Shown here: positions 52,319-61,589 of the stretch, piece by piece | Layout: each line of letters begins with the position of its first letter | How positions within the stretch are numbered: the first letter of the stretch is position 1 | DNA from: Puniceicoccaceae bacterium | GTDB lineage: Bacteria > Verrucomicrobiota > Verrucomicrobiia > Opitutales > JAFGAQ01 | NCBI GenBank assembly: GCA_040224245.1 | Contig: JBEGIR010000050.1 | Span: 1-64,000 of the forward strand | Reading direction: 5' to 3' | Length of the DNA stretch: 64,000 nt | Translations under genes and position numbers: made by a program | The notes under the pieces: generated by a model | The model's input: the letters and a program-made list of their open reading frames with translations, nothing else | What the model was told of the DNA's origin: nothing | Database searches by the model: none

Positions 52319-53770
52319 ATGGCGCACGAAGCACATGATGTAGCGATTCCGGAAGAGGCAAAGGCCCTGATCCAGGAAGCAAAACCCGTTGACGTACCTC
52401 GCAGGGTGTTGGTGGAAAACAACCGTGATTACAACTGGATCACCGAAAAAGTCTGCGGCATCGTGGAAGCAAAAACTCCGCTTTGGTGGTGGATCTGCTT
52501 CTGCACTGCGGGCATGGTTGCCACCTTTACCCTGTTTGGACTGGTCTATCTGGTCTCCACCGGGGTTGGAGTCTGGGGACTTGCCAACCCGGTGAACTGG
52601 GGATGGGCAATCGTCAACTTCGTTTTCTGGATTGGCATTGGGCATGCGGGAACACTGATTTCCGCCATTCTCTGCTTGCTTAAACAGCGATGGAGGACCT
52701 CCATCAACCGCACGGCAGAAGCCATGACGATTTTTGCGGTGTGCTGCGCAGGCATTTTTCCGCTCTTCCACGTGGGACGCGTGTGGTTTGCCTGGTGGCT
52801 GTTCCCAGTTCCCAACGCCAATGCGATCTGGCCGAATTTTCGAAGCCCGCTGGAGTGGGACGTTTTTGCGGTTTCGACCTATTTTACGGTATCGGCACTT
52901 TTCTGGTACATGGGCATGATTCCGGATCTCGGTTTGCTGCGTGACCGCGCAAAGACCCTCTGGCGCAAGTATTTCTATGGAGTACTGGCCATGGGCTGGC
53001 GAAACTCGGCAAAACACTGGAAGAACTATGAAATGGCTTACCTGGTACTGGCCGGACTGTCGACACCCCTGGTGCTCTCCGTTCACACCATCGTTTCCTT
53101 CGACTTTGCTGCATCCATCCTTCCAGGCTGGCACACGACCATTTTCCCTCCCTACTTTGTGGCGGGTGCGATTTTTTCCGGATTTGGAATGGTGCTGACC
53201 CTGATGCTGCCGCTGCGCTCGGTATTCAAGCTGCACGATCTGATCACGCAGTATCACATCGATGCGATGTGCAAAATCACACTGGCGACTGGAAGCATGG
53301 TGGGTTACGCCTACGCGATGGAGTTTTTCATCGCCTGGTATGGTGCCAATTCATTTGAGGCCTTTGCCTTTGTGAACCGCGCAGGAGGGCAGTATTTCTG
53401 GGCCTACTGGATCATGATTGCCTGCAATGTGATTTCACCGCAGCTCTTCTGGTTCAAATGGGTGCGGGAGAACACAACTCTGGTTTGGGTGATCTCGATT
53501 TTTGTGAACGTCGGGATGTGGTTTGAACGCTTTGTGATCACGGTTACCTCGCTGGCCAATGATTTTCTTCCCTCCAGCTGGGGCTATTACTCCCCGACGA
53601 TTGTGGATATTTACACCTACGTTGGAACCTTCGGGCTATTTTCCGTCCTGTTCCTGTTGTTCCTGCGCTTTCTGCCATTGATTGCGATTGCTGAAATCAA
53701 GGCACTGGCTTGCCCGCAGGCCGATCCGCACAACGTGGATCATCCCCTCAACCAGAAAAAATCGAAGTAA
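52319..53770 (+). CDS. actC: ACIII subunit ActC (NrfD-like quinol-binding membrane protein)
   Basis: Integral membrane subunit of 483 residues with about ten helices of the NrfD/PsrC type; quinol binds here and its electrons pass to ActB. Recognisable helices include [58 protein letters not shown] and [20 protein letters not shown]. The His in [11 protein letters not shown] and the preceding segments are characteristic of ActC. The start at 52319 ([13 protein letters not shown]) is used; an in-frame TTG two codons earlier is less likely. It lies 35 bases after actB. Confidence 0.94.
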   Translation: MAHEAHDVAIPEEAKALIQEAKPVDVPRRVLVENNRDYNWITEKVCGIVEAKTPLWWWICFCTAGMVATFTLFGLVYLVSTGVGVWGLANPVNWGWAIVNFVFWIGIGHAGTLISAILCLLKQRWRTSINRTAEAMTIFAVCCAGIFPLFHVGRVWFAWWLFPVPNANAIWPNFRSPLEWDVFAVSTYFTVSALFWYMGMIPDLGLLRDRAKTLWRKYFYGVLAMGWRNSAKHWKNYEMAYLVLAGLSTPLVLSVHTIVSFDFAASILPGWHTTIFPPYFVAGAIFSGFGMVLTLMLPLRSVFKLHDLITQYHIDAMCKITLATGSMVGYAYAMEFFIAWYGANSFEAFAFVNRAGGQYFWAYWIMIACNVISPQLFWFKWVRENTTLVWVISIFVNVGMWFERFVITVTSLANDFLPSSWGYYSPTIVDIYTYVGTFGLFSVLFLLFLRFLPLIAIAEIKALACPQADPHNVDHPLNQKKSK

Positions 53771-53777
53771 TTCTGAC

Positions 53778-54320
53778 ATGAGCAAAGATACATATGGCAT
53801 GATTGCGACGTTTGATACGTCCCCCGAGATTTACGAGGCATCGCGGGAAGTGCATGAGGCTGGCTACACTCAATTTGATGTTTTCACGCCTTTCCCGGTA
53901 CACGGGATCGAGAAGGTCATGGGGGAGAAGCGATCCGTGCTCGGTGGGTTTTCGCTGACAGGAGGTATTCTGGGTTTCCTGCTCGGTTTTGTGATCGTGG
54001 CATTCATGAACTATGACTACCCGCTTATCGTGGGTGGAAAGGTCATTTTTGGTCCAATTTTTCCTTTCCCGATCTTCTATGAGTTGACGATCCTGCTGGC
54101 CGCTTTTGGCACACTCGGGGGCATGTTCATTCTGAACAATTTGCCGCGGCACAATCACCCCGTTTTTGAATATGAGAACTTTGGCCGCAGCTCGGACGAC
54201 AAATTCATGCTGGTGATTGAATCCGTTGACCCCAAATATGACGAAGGAGATACCCGGGTGTTTCTGGAACGGCTGGGTGGATACGATGTCACCGTGATTC
54301 CCGCCTCAACGAAATCCTGA
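53778..54320 (+). CDS. actD: ACIII subunit ActD (DUF3341)
   Basis: A 180-residue membrane subunit with two helices (GILGFLLGFVIVAFMNY and FYELTILLAAFGTLGGMFIL) and an N-terminal soluble part beginning GMIATFDTSPEIYEASREVH, the DUF3341 signature. It anchors ActE and ActB contacts in known ACIII structures; it binds no cofactor. The ATG at 53778 follows the actC stop by seven bases. A longer in-frame reading would run into actC. Confidence 0.93.
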   Translation: MSKDTYGMIATFDTSPEIYEASREVHEAGYTQFDVFTPFPVHGIEKVMGEKRSVLGGFSLTGGILGFLLGFVIVAFMNYDYPLIVGGKVIFGPIFPFPIFYELTILLAAFGTLGGMFILNNLPRHNHPVFEYENFGRSSDDKFMLVIESVDPKYDEGDTRVFLERLGGYDVTVIPASTKS

Positions 54321-54334
54321 ACCTTGCGAATTTC

Positions 54335-55000
54335 ATGATTAAAAAAATCACCATTGTTTACGTGTTGCTGATCGCACTCGTAGTCTCGGTCCTCGGATTT
54401 CGTGGTGCCAAGTCGAGCCGGGAGCCGATTTACATCTTCCCGGACATGGACATCCAGCAGAAGTACTATCCACAGGAAGAGAGCAGGTTTTTTGAGAATG
54501 GCATGGCCGACCGCCTTCCGCCGTCCAATACCGTGGAGCGGGGCAATGCCCTGGACCGGAAAGCAGTTTTTGACCCCGCGTTTTCTGCCGATCATCTGAA
54601 AGACACCGCACTGCGTTTCGGTCGGGATGAGGATGGAGCGTTTGTCTCTGGGTTCCCGGTGGAAGTGACGCATGAACTCATGCGTAAGGGTAGGGAGCGA
54701 TATGATATTTTCTGCGCAGCCTGTCATGGCCATGCGGGGGATGGAAATGGAGCGATCAAGAACTTTGCCGGACCCAATCTGGCACCCTCCAACCTGCTCA
54801 TTCAACTCTACAGGGATCAGTCTGAAGGGGAGATCTACAACACCATTGTGAACGGCAAGAACACGATGAAAGGATACGGCGACCGCCTCAATCTTGAGGA
54901 GCGCTGGGCCATCGTGCTCTATGTGCGCGCGTTGCAGAAGGCTGCCAATGCGGGCGTTGATGACGTTCCTGAAGCTGAACGGAGGGCAATGGGACTATGA
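54335..55000 (+). CDS. actE: ACIII subunit ActE, monoheme cytochrome c
   Basis: Membrane-anchored cytochrome c of 221 residues. The N-terminal anchor is ITIVYVLLIALVVSVLGF. The single heme site is CAACHGHAGDGNGA, and the axial Met is probably in KNTMKGYGDRLN. The segment VTHELMRKGRERYDIFCAAC precedes the heme. In ACIII this subunit takes electrons from ActA. It starts 14 bases after actD and overlaps actF by four bases. Confidence 0.93.
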   Translation: MIKKITIVYVLLIALVVSVLGFRGAKSSREPIYIFPDMDIQQKYYPQEESRFFENGMADRLPPSNTVERGNALDRKAVFDPAFSADHLKDTALRFGRDEDGAFVSGFPVEVTHELMRKGRERYDIFCAACHGHAGDGNGAIKNFAGPNLAPSNLLIQLYRDQSEGEIYNTIVNGKNTMKGYGDRLNLEERWAIVLYVRALQKAANAGVDDVPEAERRAMGL

Positions 55001-56292
55001 GTGCGAACGCAAATCCAATTTCAAACATTGTTATGTCGGGAGAACAGAAAGAACGGAATCCATCCCTGATTGCCCTGGTGGTGGGAGTGATCGGCTTGGC
55101 TATTGCAATTGCGGGTCTGGTGACTGGCCTCATCGGGTCGGATTCCCGTCCCTGGTTGAGCTGGTTGATTGGCGTTGCCTTTTGGATGTCCATTCTGATC
55201 GGAAGTTTGCTCCTGATCCTGATATCGTGGGTATTTGATGCGGGCTGGTCCGTGATTATCCGGCGACAGCTTGAACACATTGTGGGGGCTTTTCCGATTC
55301 TGGCTCTTTGTTTTGTTCCCTTCCTGTTGGTGGCATGGTTTTCGAATGAACCGGGCTTGGTATGGAAGTGGCTGGATCTCGATCATGTCCTGCACAACGG
55401 CTCCACCGTTGGCGAAGATCCGCTCTATCTCTGGAAGAGTGCCTGGCTCGATATCACCTGGCTGACGGTGCGCACGCTGATCTATTTTACGGTCTTCATC
55501 GGACTCGCCACCCTGTTGCGCAAGTTTTCATTTCGACTGGATGAAGATGGCGATGTGCGCTGGGTACACCGCTCCCGCAAGCTGGCTGCGTTTGGATTGT
55601 TTGCAGTTGGTCTGGGCCTCACCTTTGCGGCAGTTGACTGGTTCATGAGCTTGGAGTTTCACTGGTTCTCAACCATGTTTGGGGTCTGGTACTTTGCCAG
55701 CTCGATCCGGGCTGCGGTCGCCTTCATCATCATTGTCTGTTTTTTCCTTTCGACCCGTGGGTATTTGAAGGGCATCTACGGAAGGGCACACCGCTATGAT
55801 CTCGGCTGCCTGCTGTTGGCATTTACAATTTTCTGGGCCTATATTTCGTTTTCCCAGATGTTCCTGATCTATCAGGGAAACATTCCCGAAGAAACGTTTT
55901 GGTACAACCTGCGCCTGTATCTCATGGACGACAGCGGTTACAGCAGTTGGTGGTATGTGTCGATGGCACTGGTTTTCCTTCACTTCTTTGTGCCGTTTGC
56001 CTTCCTACTGTTCTACTCGAGCAAAGTTCATGTCGGACGCCTGCTCTTCATGGCAGGATGGGTGCTGGTTTTCCATGTGCTCGATTTGTATTTCAACATT
56101 CTGCCGGGAGAACTCATGACGGAGGATGGCACCTGGATCCTTCGTGGATTCTCCGTCACCCTTTTTGACATTGCCGGATTGGTTGGCATCGGAGGACTGG
56201 TGATCTGGTCGTTCCTGCGCAGTGCCGCCAAAGTGAAACCCATTCCGGTGAAGGACCCCCGGATTCTCGAGTCCATTCACCACCACGAATAG
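54997..56292 (+). CDS. actF: ACIII subunit ActF (NrfD-like membrane protein)
   Basis: A 431-residue integral membrane protein with about ten helices, homologous to ActC but without the quinol pocket, forming the second half of the membrane core. Segments such as LEHIVGAFPILALCFVPFLL, TFAAVDWFMSLEFHWFSTMF, GVWYFASSIRAAVAFIIIVC and FSQMFLIYQGNIPEETFWY are typical of ActF. The start overlaps the actE stop (ATGA). The first about 25 residues are a polar extension. Confidence 0.93.
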   Translation: MSANANPISNIVMSGEQKERNPSLIALVVGVIGLAIAIAGLVTGLIGSDSRPWLSWLIGVAFWMSILIGSLLLILISWVFDAGWSVIIRRQLEHIVGAFPILALCFVPFLLVAWFSNEPGLVWKWLDLDHVLHNGSTVGEDPLYLWKSAWLDITWLTVRTLIYFTVFIGLATLLRKFSFRLDEDGDVRWVHRSRKLAAFGLFAVGLGLTFAAVDWFMSLEFHWFSTMFGVWYFASSIRAAVAFIIIVCFFLSTRGYLKGIYGRAHRYDLGCLLLAFTIFWAYISFSQMFLIYQGNIPEETFWYNLRLYLMDDSGYSSWWYVSMALVFLHFFVPFAFLLFYSSKVHVGRLLFMAGWVLVFHVLDLYFNILPGELMTEDGTWILRGFSVTLFDIAGLVGIGGLVIWSFLRSAAKVKPIPVKDPRILESIHHHE

Positions 56293-56294
56293 TC

Positions 56295-56582
56295 ATGAGC
56301 CGAAACGAAACCGAATCCAATTCCAGCCAAATCATCAGCCTGCTTGCGAGTGCCGGAGGCATCCTGCTCTTTGCACTGATTCTGTGGTTGACCTACTTGC
56401 CAACCCATTCGGAGAAGGCGGATGCTACCTTGCGTCTCGAACGGGAACAGAAGCTGTCGAGCCTTCGGGCGGGTGCAGCGGACGTTCTGCAAAACTATGA
56501 TGTGATCAGCGCAGCCGACGGTATCTACCGCATCCCGATTGACAAAGCGATGCAGTTGACTGTGGAAACCTACCAGCAATAA
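56295..56582 (+). CDS. Small membrane-anchored protein of the ACIII operon
   Basis: A 95-residue protein with a polar N-terminus, one membrane helix (LASAGGILLFALILWLTYLP) and a soluble C-terminal part of about 60 residues (ADATLRLEREQKLSSLRAGA, then YDVISAADGIYRIPIDKAMQ). The C-terminal YRIPIDKAM motif resembles small proteins found between ACIII genes and oxidase genes in other bacteria. It lies two bases after actF and six before ccoS. It could be an extra ACIII or oxidase subunit or an assembly factor; no cofactor site is present. Confidence 0.75.
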   Translation: MSRNETESNSSQIISLLASAGGILLFALILWLTYLPTHSEKADATLRLEREQKLSSLRAGAADVLQNYDVISAADGIYRIPIDKAMQLTVETYQQ

Positions 56583-56587
56583 GCATC

Positions 56588-56794
56588 GTGGCCGAGTCCT
56601 GGGATATCGTCATCATTGTATTAATCCTGTTCGGACTGCTGTTCTTTTCCGTGGCGGTTTTTGCATTGTATTGGGCTGCAAAAACTGGTCAATTTGAGCA
56701 GTTTGAAAAGGGAGCCAAGAGCATTTTCACTGAGGAAGAACCTGAAGGTGTTCACATCGACTCCTTCCCCAAAAAACGGAAGCGGCGCAGCTAG
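56588..56794 (+). CDS. ccoS: cbb3 oxidase maturation protein CcoS-like
   Basis: A 68-residue protein with one N-terminal membrane helix (VIIVLILFGLLFFSVAVFAL) followed by YWAAKTGQFEQFEKGAKSIF, the pattern of CcoS/FixS, which is needed to insert heme and copper into cbb3-type oxidase. The tail is basic (PKKRKRRS). The start is GTG at 56588. Its place directly before ccoN supports the call. CcoS is usually encoded with ccoI/ccoG, which are not here. Confidence 0.78.
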   Translation: MAESWDIVIIVLILFGLLFFSVAVFALYWAAKTGQFEQFEKGAKSIFTEEEPEGVHIDSFPKKRKRRS

Positions 56795-56844
56795 TGCCGG
56801 ATGCGAATCCTCGCATTCGACTTCCTCAATTCTTTCATGCAACC

Positions 56845-58302
56845 ATGAGCACAGACACCACCTTTAGCCCCTACCGTTCGGAGGAAATTGCCGAACGCGT
56901 CAAACTGAGCCAGATCGATCAATCGATTCGCAAAGCCGGAATTTTCTTTCTGGCTTCGGCGTTGATCTGGCTGATGGTTGGCACCGTGTTGGCGATCATC
57001 GCATCCTACAAACTGCACACGCCGGAGTTCCTGGCGCAGTATGAGTGGTTGACTTTTGGCCGGGCACGTTCCGCCCACCTCAATGCCATGATTTTTGGCT
57101 GGTCGAACAATGCGATTTTCTGCCTGGGATTGTGGGTGATGGCGCGTCTGAGTCGTGCGGAAGTCCGGCACGATGGCATGTTGCTGATTGCCGGGATTTT
57201 TTGGAATGTGGGCGTTACTGTCGGTGTGATTGGCATTCTGTCGGGATGGATGACCTCGGTTGAGTGGCTTGAGATGCCGATCGCAGTGGCACCGATCCTC
57301 GCCTTTGCCTATGTGCTGATTGCCATTTGGGGCATTTCGTGTTTTGCGAATCGCAAGTCAGACCACGTCTACGTTTCGCAATGGTATATCCTTGCGGCCC
57401 TGTTCTGGTTTCCCTGGCTCTATATCATTGCCGAAGTCATGATCCTGTTTGTACCTGCTCGCGGTGTGGTGCAATCGGTGACAAACTGGTGGTTTGCGCA
57501 CAATGTGCTGGGGCTTTGGTTGACTCCAGTCGCACTGGGCGTGGCGTATTATCTGATTCCGAAAGTATTGGGGAAGGCGATCTACAGCTATTATCTCTCG
57601 GTTCTGGGGTTCTGGTCCCTGGCGTTGTTTTACAACTGGGCAGGAATTCACCACCTCATCGCGGGGCCGATTCCGATCTGGCTGCAGACTGCGGGCACGA
57701 TTGCCAGTGTGATGATGACCATCCCTGTAGTTGTGGTTGCCATCAACCAACACATGACCGTTGTAGGGGAACCGTTTGCGGTATGGAGGAGTCCAACGCT
57801 GCGCTTTATTGTCTTTGGAGCCATGTCCTACACGGCTGTGAGCCTCATCGGTTCGGCGATGGCATTGCGCTCGGTCAATGAGGTCACCCATTTTACCCAT
57901 TTCACGGTTGCCCACGCCCATCACGGTCTTTATGCCTTTTTCACCATGATCATGTTTGGCGGGATCTATTTTGTGATGCCGCGGTTTTTGCAACGCGAAT
58001 GGCCATCTGCCGCTCTGATCAGTGTACACTTCTGGAGTGCGGCGCTCGGGGTTACAGGATACGTTGTCTTTTTGTCGATCGGGGGCTGGATTCAGGGTCT
58101 TGAAATGAACAACCCCGATATTCCATTCCTGGAATTGATGGCAAACACGGTTCCCTGGCTGGCCTCGCGGACCGTATCGGGCATTCTGATGACGATTGGA
58201 CACAGTGCTTTTTTCATCAATTTTTTCTGGATGCTCTTTGCCAAACCTGCACAAGCTTCGTCAGGTCCAACCCTCTTTCCTGTCAAAGAAACAACTGCCT
58301 GA
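56845..58302 (+). CDS. ccoN: cbb3-type cytochrome c oxidase subunit I
   Basis: Catalytic heme-copper subunit of 485 residues with about twelve helices. Ligand His residues are visible: SAHLNAMIFGWSNN (low-spin heme), WWFAHNVLGLWLTPVALG (copper), NWAGIHHLIAGPIP (copper) and HFTHFTVAHAHHGLYAFF (the two heme irons). The SYYLSVLGFWSLALFYNWAG segment matches CcoN and not aa3 oxidases, and the usual Glu in the D-pathway is not seen. It reduces oxygen with high affinity. The ATG at 56845 is chosen; an in-frame reading 17 codons longer starts inside ccoS. Confidence 0.93.
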   Translation: MSTDTTFSPYRSEEIAERVKLSQIDQSIRKAGIFFLASALIWLMVGTVLAIIASYKLHTPEFLAQYEWLTFGRARSAHLNAMIFGWSNNAIFCLGLWVMARLSRAEVRHDGMLLIAGIFWNVGVTVGVIGILSGWMTSVEWLEMPIAVAPILAFAYVLIAIWGISCFANRKSDHVYVSQWYILAALFWFPWLYIIAEVMILFVPARGVVQSVTNWWFAHNVLGLWLTPVALGVAYYLIPKVLGKAIYSYYLSVLGFWSLALFYNWAGIHHLIAGPIPIWLQTAGTIASVMMTIPVVVVAINQHMTVVGEPFAVWRSPTLRFIVFGAMSYTAVSLIGSAMALRSVNEVTHFTHFTVAHAHHGLYAFFTMIMFGGIYFVMPRFLQREWPSAALISVHFWSAALGVTGYVVFLSIGGWIQGLEMNNPDIPFLELMANTVPWLASRTVSGILMTIGHSAFFINFFWMLFAKPAQASSGPTLFPVKETTA

Positions 58303-58308
58303 TTTTTC

Positions 58309-58965
58309 ATGAAGAACCTTCCATTATTGTTTCTTGGTATCTTTTTTACCCTGGCATTTTCCTGGGTGGGGCTTGTGCTCACCAGTCATCTGAATCTTGG
58401 AAATCTGGGACCGACCACGTCTTCCCTCGATGATGAGGGAAACGCGCTTGAAGGAGAACAGCTCTATCCGATCAAACTGGGGGGTATCGCTAAGACCGGA
58501 AAGCAGATCTATATCGATCAGGGCTGCATGTATTGTCACTCGCAGCAAGTGCGTCCCAAGGGATTCGGAGCAGACTATGAACGCGGCTGGGGAGATCGCC
58601 AAACGGTGGCGCGCGATTACATTTACCAGGAGCGTGTCTTGCTGGGAACGATGCGTACTGGACCCGACTTGGCCAATGTGGGTGCACGTCTGAGTTCGGT
58701 GGACTGGCACATGAATCATCTCTACCATCCTCGCATTACGTCACCGGGGTCCATCATGCCTCCATACCCCCATTTGTTCGAAGTCCGAAAGATTGAAGGT
58801 TATGATTCTTCCGAGGCCTTGAACATCCCGGAGAATTCTCCCTATGCTCCACCTGACGGGTATGAGGTGATTCCCACTGACCGTGCGAAGGCATTGGTTG
58901 CCTACTTGTTGGCACTGAAGGTGGATTACGAACTGCCTGAAATGAAGTTTTCGGAAATAGAATGA
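58309..58965 (+). CDS. ccoO: cbb3-type oxidase subunit II, monoheme cytochrome c
   Basis: Membrane-anchored monoheme cytochrome c of 218 residues. The anchor is [20 protein letters not shown], the heme site is [13 protein letters not shown], and the later [10 protein letters not shown] contains the axial Met. The segments [20 protein letters not shown] and [16 protein letters not shown] are characteristic of CcoO. It follows ccoN by six bases and overlaps the next gene by four. Confidence 0.95.
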   Translation: MKNLPLLFLGIFFTLAFSWVGLVLTSHLNLGNLGPTTSSLDDEGNALEGEQLYPIKLGGIAKTGKQIYIDQGCMYCHSQQVRPKGFGADYERGWGDRQTVARDYIYQERVLLGTMRTGPDLANVGARLSSVDWHMNHLYHPRITSPGSIMPPYPHLFEVRKIEGYDSSEALNIPENSPYAPPDGYEVIPTDRAKALVAYLLALKVDYELPEMKFSEIE

Positions 58966-59633
58966 GCGACGATCCTAACAACAAATCCAAGCGTAACGAC
59001 GAGTGGTCCGGTTTTGACCGCTCTGGATTGGAGGACCCCGAGGTTCAGAAGATCCACTCTGCGCTTGAGCGGGAAAAAGCAGAGCCGAGCGAGGGATTCG
59101 CGGCACCTCCGCTGGTGGTGGTCTTTTTCAGCATGATCGTGTGTCTCTGGGTATCGTGGTACGCTCCACAATACATGGGTGGATTTCGCTGGGATGTCTA
59201 CGATCCGCACTACGATCCCGACGCCGTTGCCGAACCCACGGTGTACGATCCGATTGCACGCGGTAAGCGCATTTATACGAACAAATGCCAAGTCTGCCAC
59301 CAGCAGACTGGGACCGGTGTTCCAGGGGTTTATCCTCCATTGGCCGGAGCGGATTGGGTCGCAAAATCTCCAGACATCCTGGTACGCGTTGTTCTTAACG
59401 GACTGGCAGGGGAAATTGTGGTCAACGGCAATACCTACAACAGTGCAATGACCGCCTTTGGCAATGACCTGAGTGATCAGGAAATCGCAGAGGTTTTGAC
59501 CTATATTCGCAATTCCTGGGGCAATGAGCTACCGTTTATCGAGGAGGCGGAAGTTGCAGCAATCCGTGCGGCGGTCGGTTCACGAACTACCACCTACAGC
59601 CCTTCAGAACTGTTGGAAGCATTTGCTGAATAA
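58962..59633 (+). CDS. Membrane-anchored monoheme cytochrome c (CcoP-like position)
   Basis: A 223-residue protein with a long charged N-terminus (about 45 residues), one membrane helix ([20 protein letters not shown]) and one cytochrome c domain with the heme site [20 protein letters not shown] and the axial Met probably in [12 protein letters not shown]. It occupies the place of ccoP, but classical CcoP has two hemes and two anchors of different type; this has one heme. It probably delivers electrons to CcoO. It overlaps ccoO by four bases and ends 14 bases before the SulP gene. Confidence 0.88.
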   Translation: MSDDPNNKSKRNDEWSGFDRSGLEDPEVQKIHSALEREKAEPSEGFAAPPLVVVFFSMIVCLWVSWYAPQYMGGFRWDVYDPHYDPDAVAEPTVYDPIARGKRIYTNKCQVCHQQTGTGVPGVYPPLAGADWVAKSPDILVRVVLNGLAGEIVVNGNTYNSAMTAFGNDLSDQEIAEVLTYIRNSWGNELPFIEEAEVAAIRAAVGSRTTTYSPSELLEAFAE

Positions 59634-59647
59634 AAAACAGGGGTCGC

Positions 59648-61435
59648 ATGGGAACCACGAGCGACAAGCCCAAGCTCCCGAGCTTGACTCTCAACATTGA
59701 TCCCATACCGCTCCACGCAAGCATCCGTGGATTTCGCTTCAGTCACCTGGGCGGAGACCTGAGTGCTGCCGTGAATGTAGCGCTGCTTGCATTTCCTCAG
59801 GGAATGGCCTATGCCCTGATTGCCGGGATACCCTTGCACTATGGGATTTTTGGCTCTGCGGTAGCGGCGGTGCTGGGATCGCTCTTTGCACGTTCCCACT
59901 ACATCACGCTCGGACCCACCAACGCGACTTCAGTGCTGCTGCTCAGTGCCTTTGCTGCGCTTCAGATCAGTGATGAGCAGAAGCTGCACCTTCTGCCACT
60001 GATCGTGTTTCTATCGGGCCTTTTTCTGATCATCGGAGCGCTCGCTCGCGTGACAACGCTGATCCAGTACATTTCCAAGAGTGTGATCACGGGCTATATC
60101 ACTGCGGCTGCCGTGTTGATCATCAGCAATCAATTCAAAAATGTCGTTGGAATTCGTTTTGCAGATGGGGTGGAAGTGTCGACCTTTCTTCAGGTTTTCT
60201 ATCATTCCATTCGAGCGATGCCTGCGGTGAACTGGCATTCTGTCCTGATCGCTTCCATCGCGGCGATCTGCTATGTGCTGCTGGTTTCTCGTGTTCCCCG
60301 CTTGCCCAATGTGGCGATTGTGCTGGTGATTGTCTCCCTTGCCACGCTTGCGCTCGAACCCCTCGGAATTCGTGTGGACAAGCTCGATGCGATTCGCCTC
60401 GATGCCTGGGCCTTTACGCCGCCAGTATGGGATTTTCACAACATCCGCATGCTCGTCGGAACTGCTATGGCCATCGCCATTCTCAGTCTTTTGGAGGGAA
60501 CCTCCATTGGGAAAAGCCTTGCTGCCCGCTCGGGTGGCAAACTCGATACGGATCAGGAGATGTTCAACATGGGGGTCGCCAACATTGGCTGTTCCCTGTT
60601 TTCAGGCATGCCCGCCAGTGGTTCGCTTACGCGTTCCATGCTGAACTGGAAGAGTGGGGCGCGCAGTCCGCTGAGCAGTCTGTACACCGGTATTCTGATT
60701 GTAATTGCCGCCTATCTGTTGGGGCCATTCGTCAGTTACGTTCCCAAGCCTGCGCTTGCGGTGCTGGTGATTTCCATTGGAATTTCACTGATCAATCGGC
60801 ATCAGATCTTCGTGGTGACGCACTCGACGGGCAGCGACAAGCTGGTTTTTTACATCACGCTGGTCGCAGGATTGTCCATGCCGCTCGATATGGCCATTGT
60901 GCTGGGCACGGGACTGTCGATTTACCTCTTTCTCAAGAAAGCAGCCCGTCCCGAATTGGTGGAATACGCTTTCAATGAGGAAGGACACCTGTTGCGTCGT
61001 CATCAGGAACGCGAGGTGCTTGAAATCTCAATTGTTCACGTCGAGGGGGATTTGTTTTTTGGTTCGGCGGAATTGTTCCGCGATCAGATTCGGAGAGTTT
61101 TTGAGGAGGAAAATCTCAAGATTCTGGTACTTCGCATGAAAAACGCCTACATTCTGGATGCGACCTGTGTGCTCGCTCTGGAGGAATTGATTCAGTACAT
61201 GAAGGAAAATCAGCGCTACCTTCTGATCAGTGGGGTACGCTCCAAAATATATGAGGTTCTTGAACGCTCAGGAGTGATTGAGGCGCTGGGGAGTGAGAAC
61301 ATCTTTCGCGAAGATCCCGAGAATCCAACATACTCCACCGCGCAGGCGATGCGGCGTGCACAGCAAATCCTGGGTGGACGGGAGGCAAATGTGACGATTT
61401 ATGTCAATCCGGAGACGGCGCGGGACGAGGAGTAA
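59648..61435 (+). CDS. SulP-family anion transporter with STAS domain
   Basis: A 595-residue transporter. Residues about 20-435 hold the SulP membrane core with about twelve to fourteen helices and the signature LLAFPQGMAYALIAGIPLHY; GPTNATSVLLLSAF and GMPASGSLTRSMLN are further landmarks. Residues about 455-560 form a cytoplasmic STAS domain (GDLFFGSAELFRDQI, ILVLRMKNAYILDATCVLAL). Substrates in this family are sulfate, bicarbonate or other anions; the choice cannot be made here. A Shine-Dalgarno CAGGGG precedes the ATG. Only 14 bases separate it from the cytochrome gene, so it is probably part of the respiratory operon. Confidence 0.93.
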   Translation: MGTTSDKPKLPSLTLNIDPIPLHASIRGFRFSHLGGDLSAAVNVALLAFPQGMAYALIAGIPLHYGIFGSAVAAVLGSLFARSHYITLGPTNATSVLLLSAFAALQISDEQKLHLLPLIVFLSGLFLIIGALARVTTLIQYISKSVITGYITAAAVLIISNQFKNVVGIRFADGVEVSTFLQVFYHSIRAMPAVNWHSVLIASIAAICYVLLVSRVPRLPNVAIVLVIVSLATLALEPLGIRVDKLDAIRLDAWAFTPPVWDFHNIRMLVGTAMAIAILSLLEGTSIGKSLAARSGGKLDTDQEMFNMGVANIGCSLFSGMPASGSLTRSMLNWKSGARSPLSSLYTGILIVIAAYLLGPFVSYVPKPALAVLVISIGISLINRHQIFVVTHSTGSDKLVFYITLVAGLSMPLDMAIVLGTGLSIYLFLKKAARPELVEYAFNEEGHLLRRHQEREVLEISIVHVEGDLFFGSAELFRDQIRRVFEEENLKILVLRMKNAYILDATCVLALEELIQYMKENQRYLLISGVRSKIYEVLERSGVIEALGSENIFREDPENPTYSTAQAMRRAQQILGGREANVTIYVNPETARDEE

Positions 61436-61441
61436 CGTGAC

Positions 61442-61476
61442 AAAAAAATACTGAGCTTTTATCTTGATCAAAGCTC
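61442..61476 (-). terminator. Hairpin with T-run on the minus strand
   Basis: GAGCTTT (61453-61459) and AAAGCTC (61470-61476) form a seven-base-pair stem. Read on the minus strand the stem is followed by AGTA and seven T (the A-run at 61442-61448), the order expected for a terminator of transcription coming from the SUI1-like gene. On the plus strand no T-run follows, so it would be a weak terminator for the SulP gene. A minus-strand transcript reaching it would be antisense to tRNA-Thr. Confidence 0.5.
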
Positions 61477-61508
61477 CGACGCTCCCTAATTTCGCGTTTC
61501 CTTTGGAG

Positions 61509-61584
61509 GCCAGCTTAGCTCAGTTGGTAGAGCTCCCGCCTTGTAAGCGGACGGTCGTCGGTTCGAATCCGACAGCTGGCTCCA
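61509..61584 (+). tRNA. tRNA-Thr (anticodon TGT)
   Basis: A 76-base cloverleaf. Acceptor GCCAGCT pairs with AGCTGGC; D-arm GCTC/GAGC encloses AGTTGGTA; the anticodon loop CTTGTAA carries TGT, which reads ACA (threonine); the T-arm is GTCGGTTCGAATCCGAC; CCA is encoded. Six T follow directly (61585-61590), a simple termination signal. Confidence 0.95.
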
Positions 61585-61589
61585 TTTTT

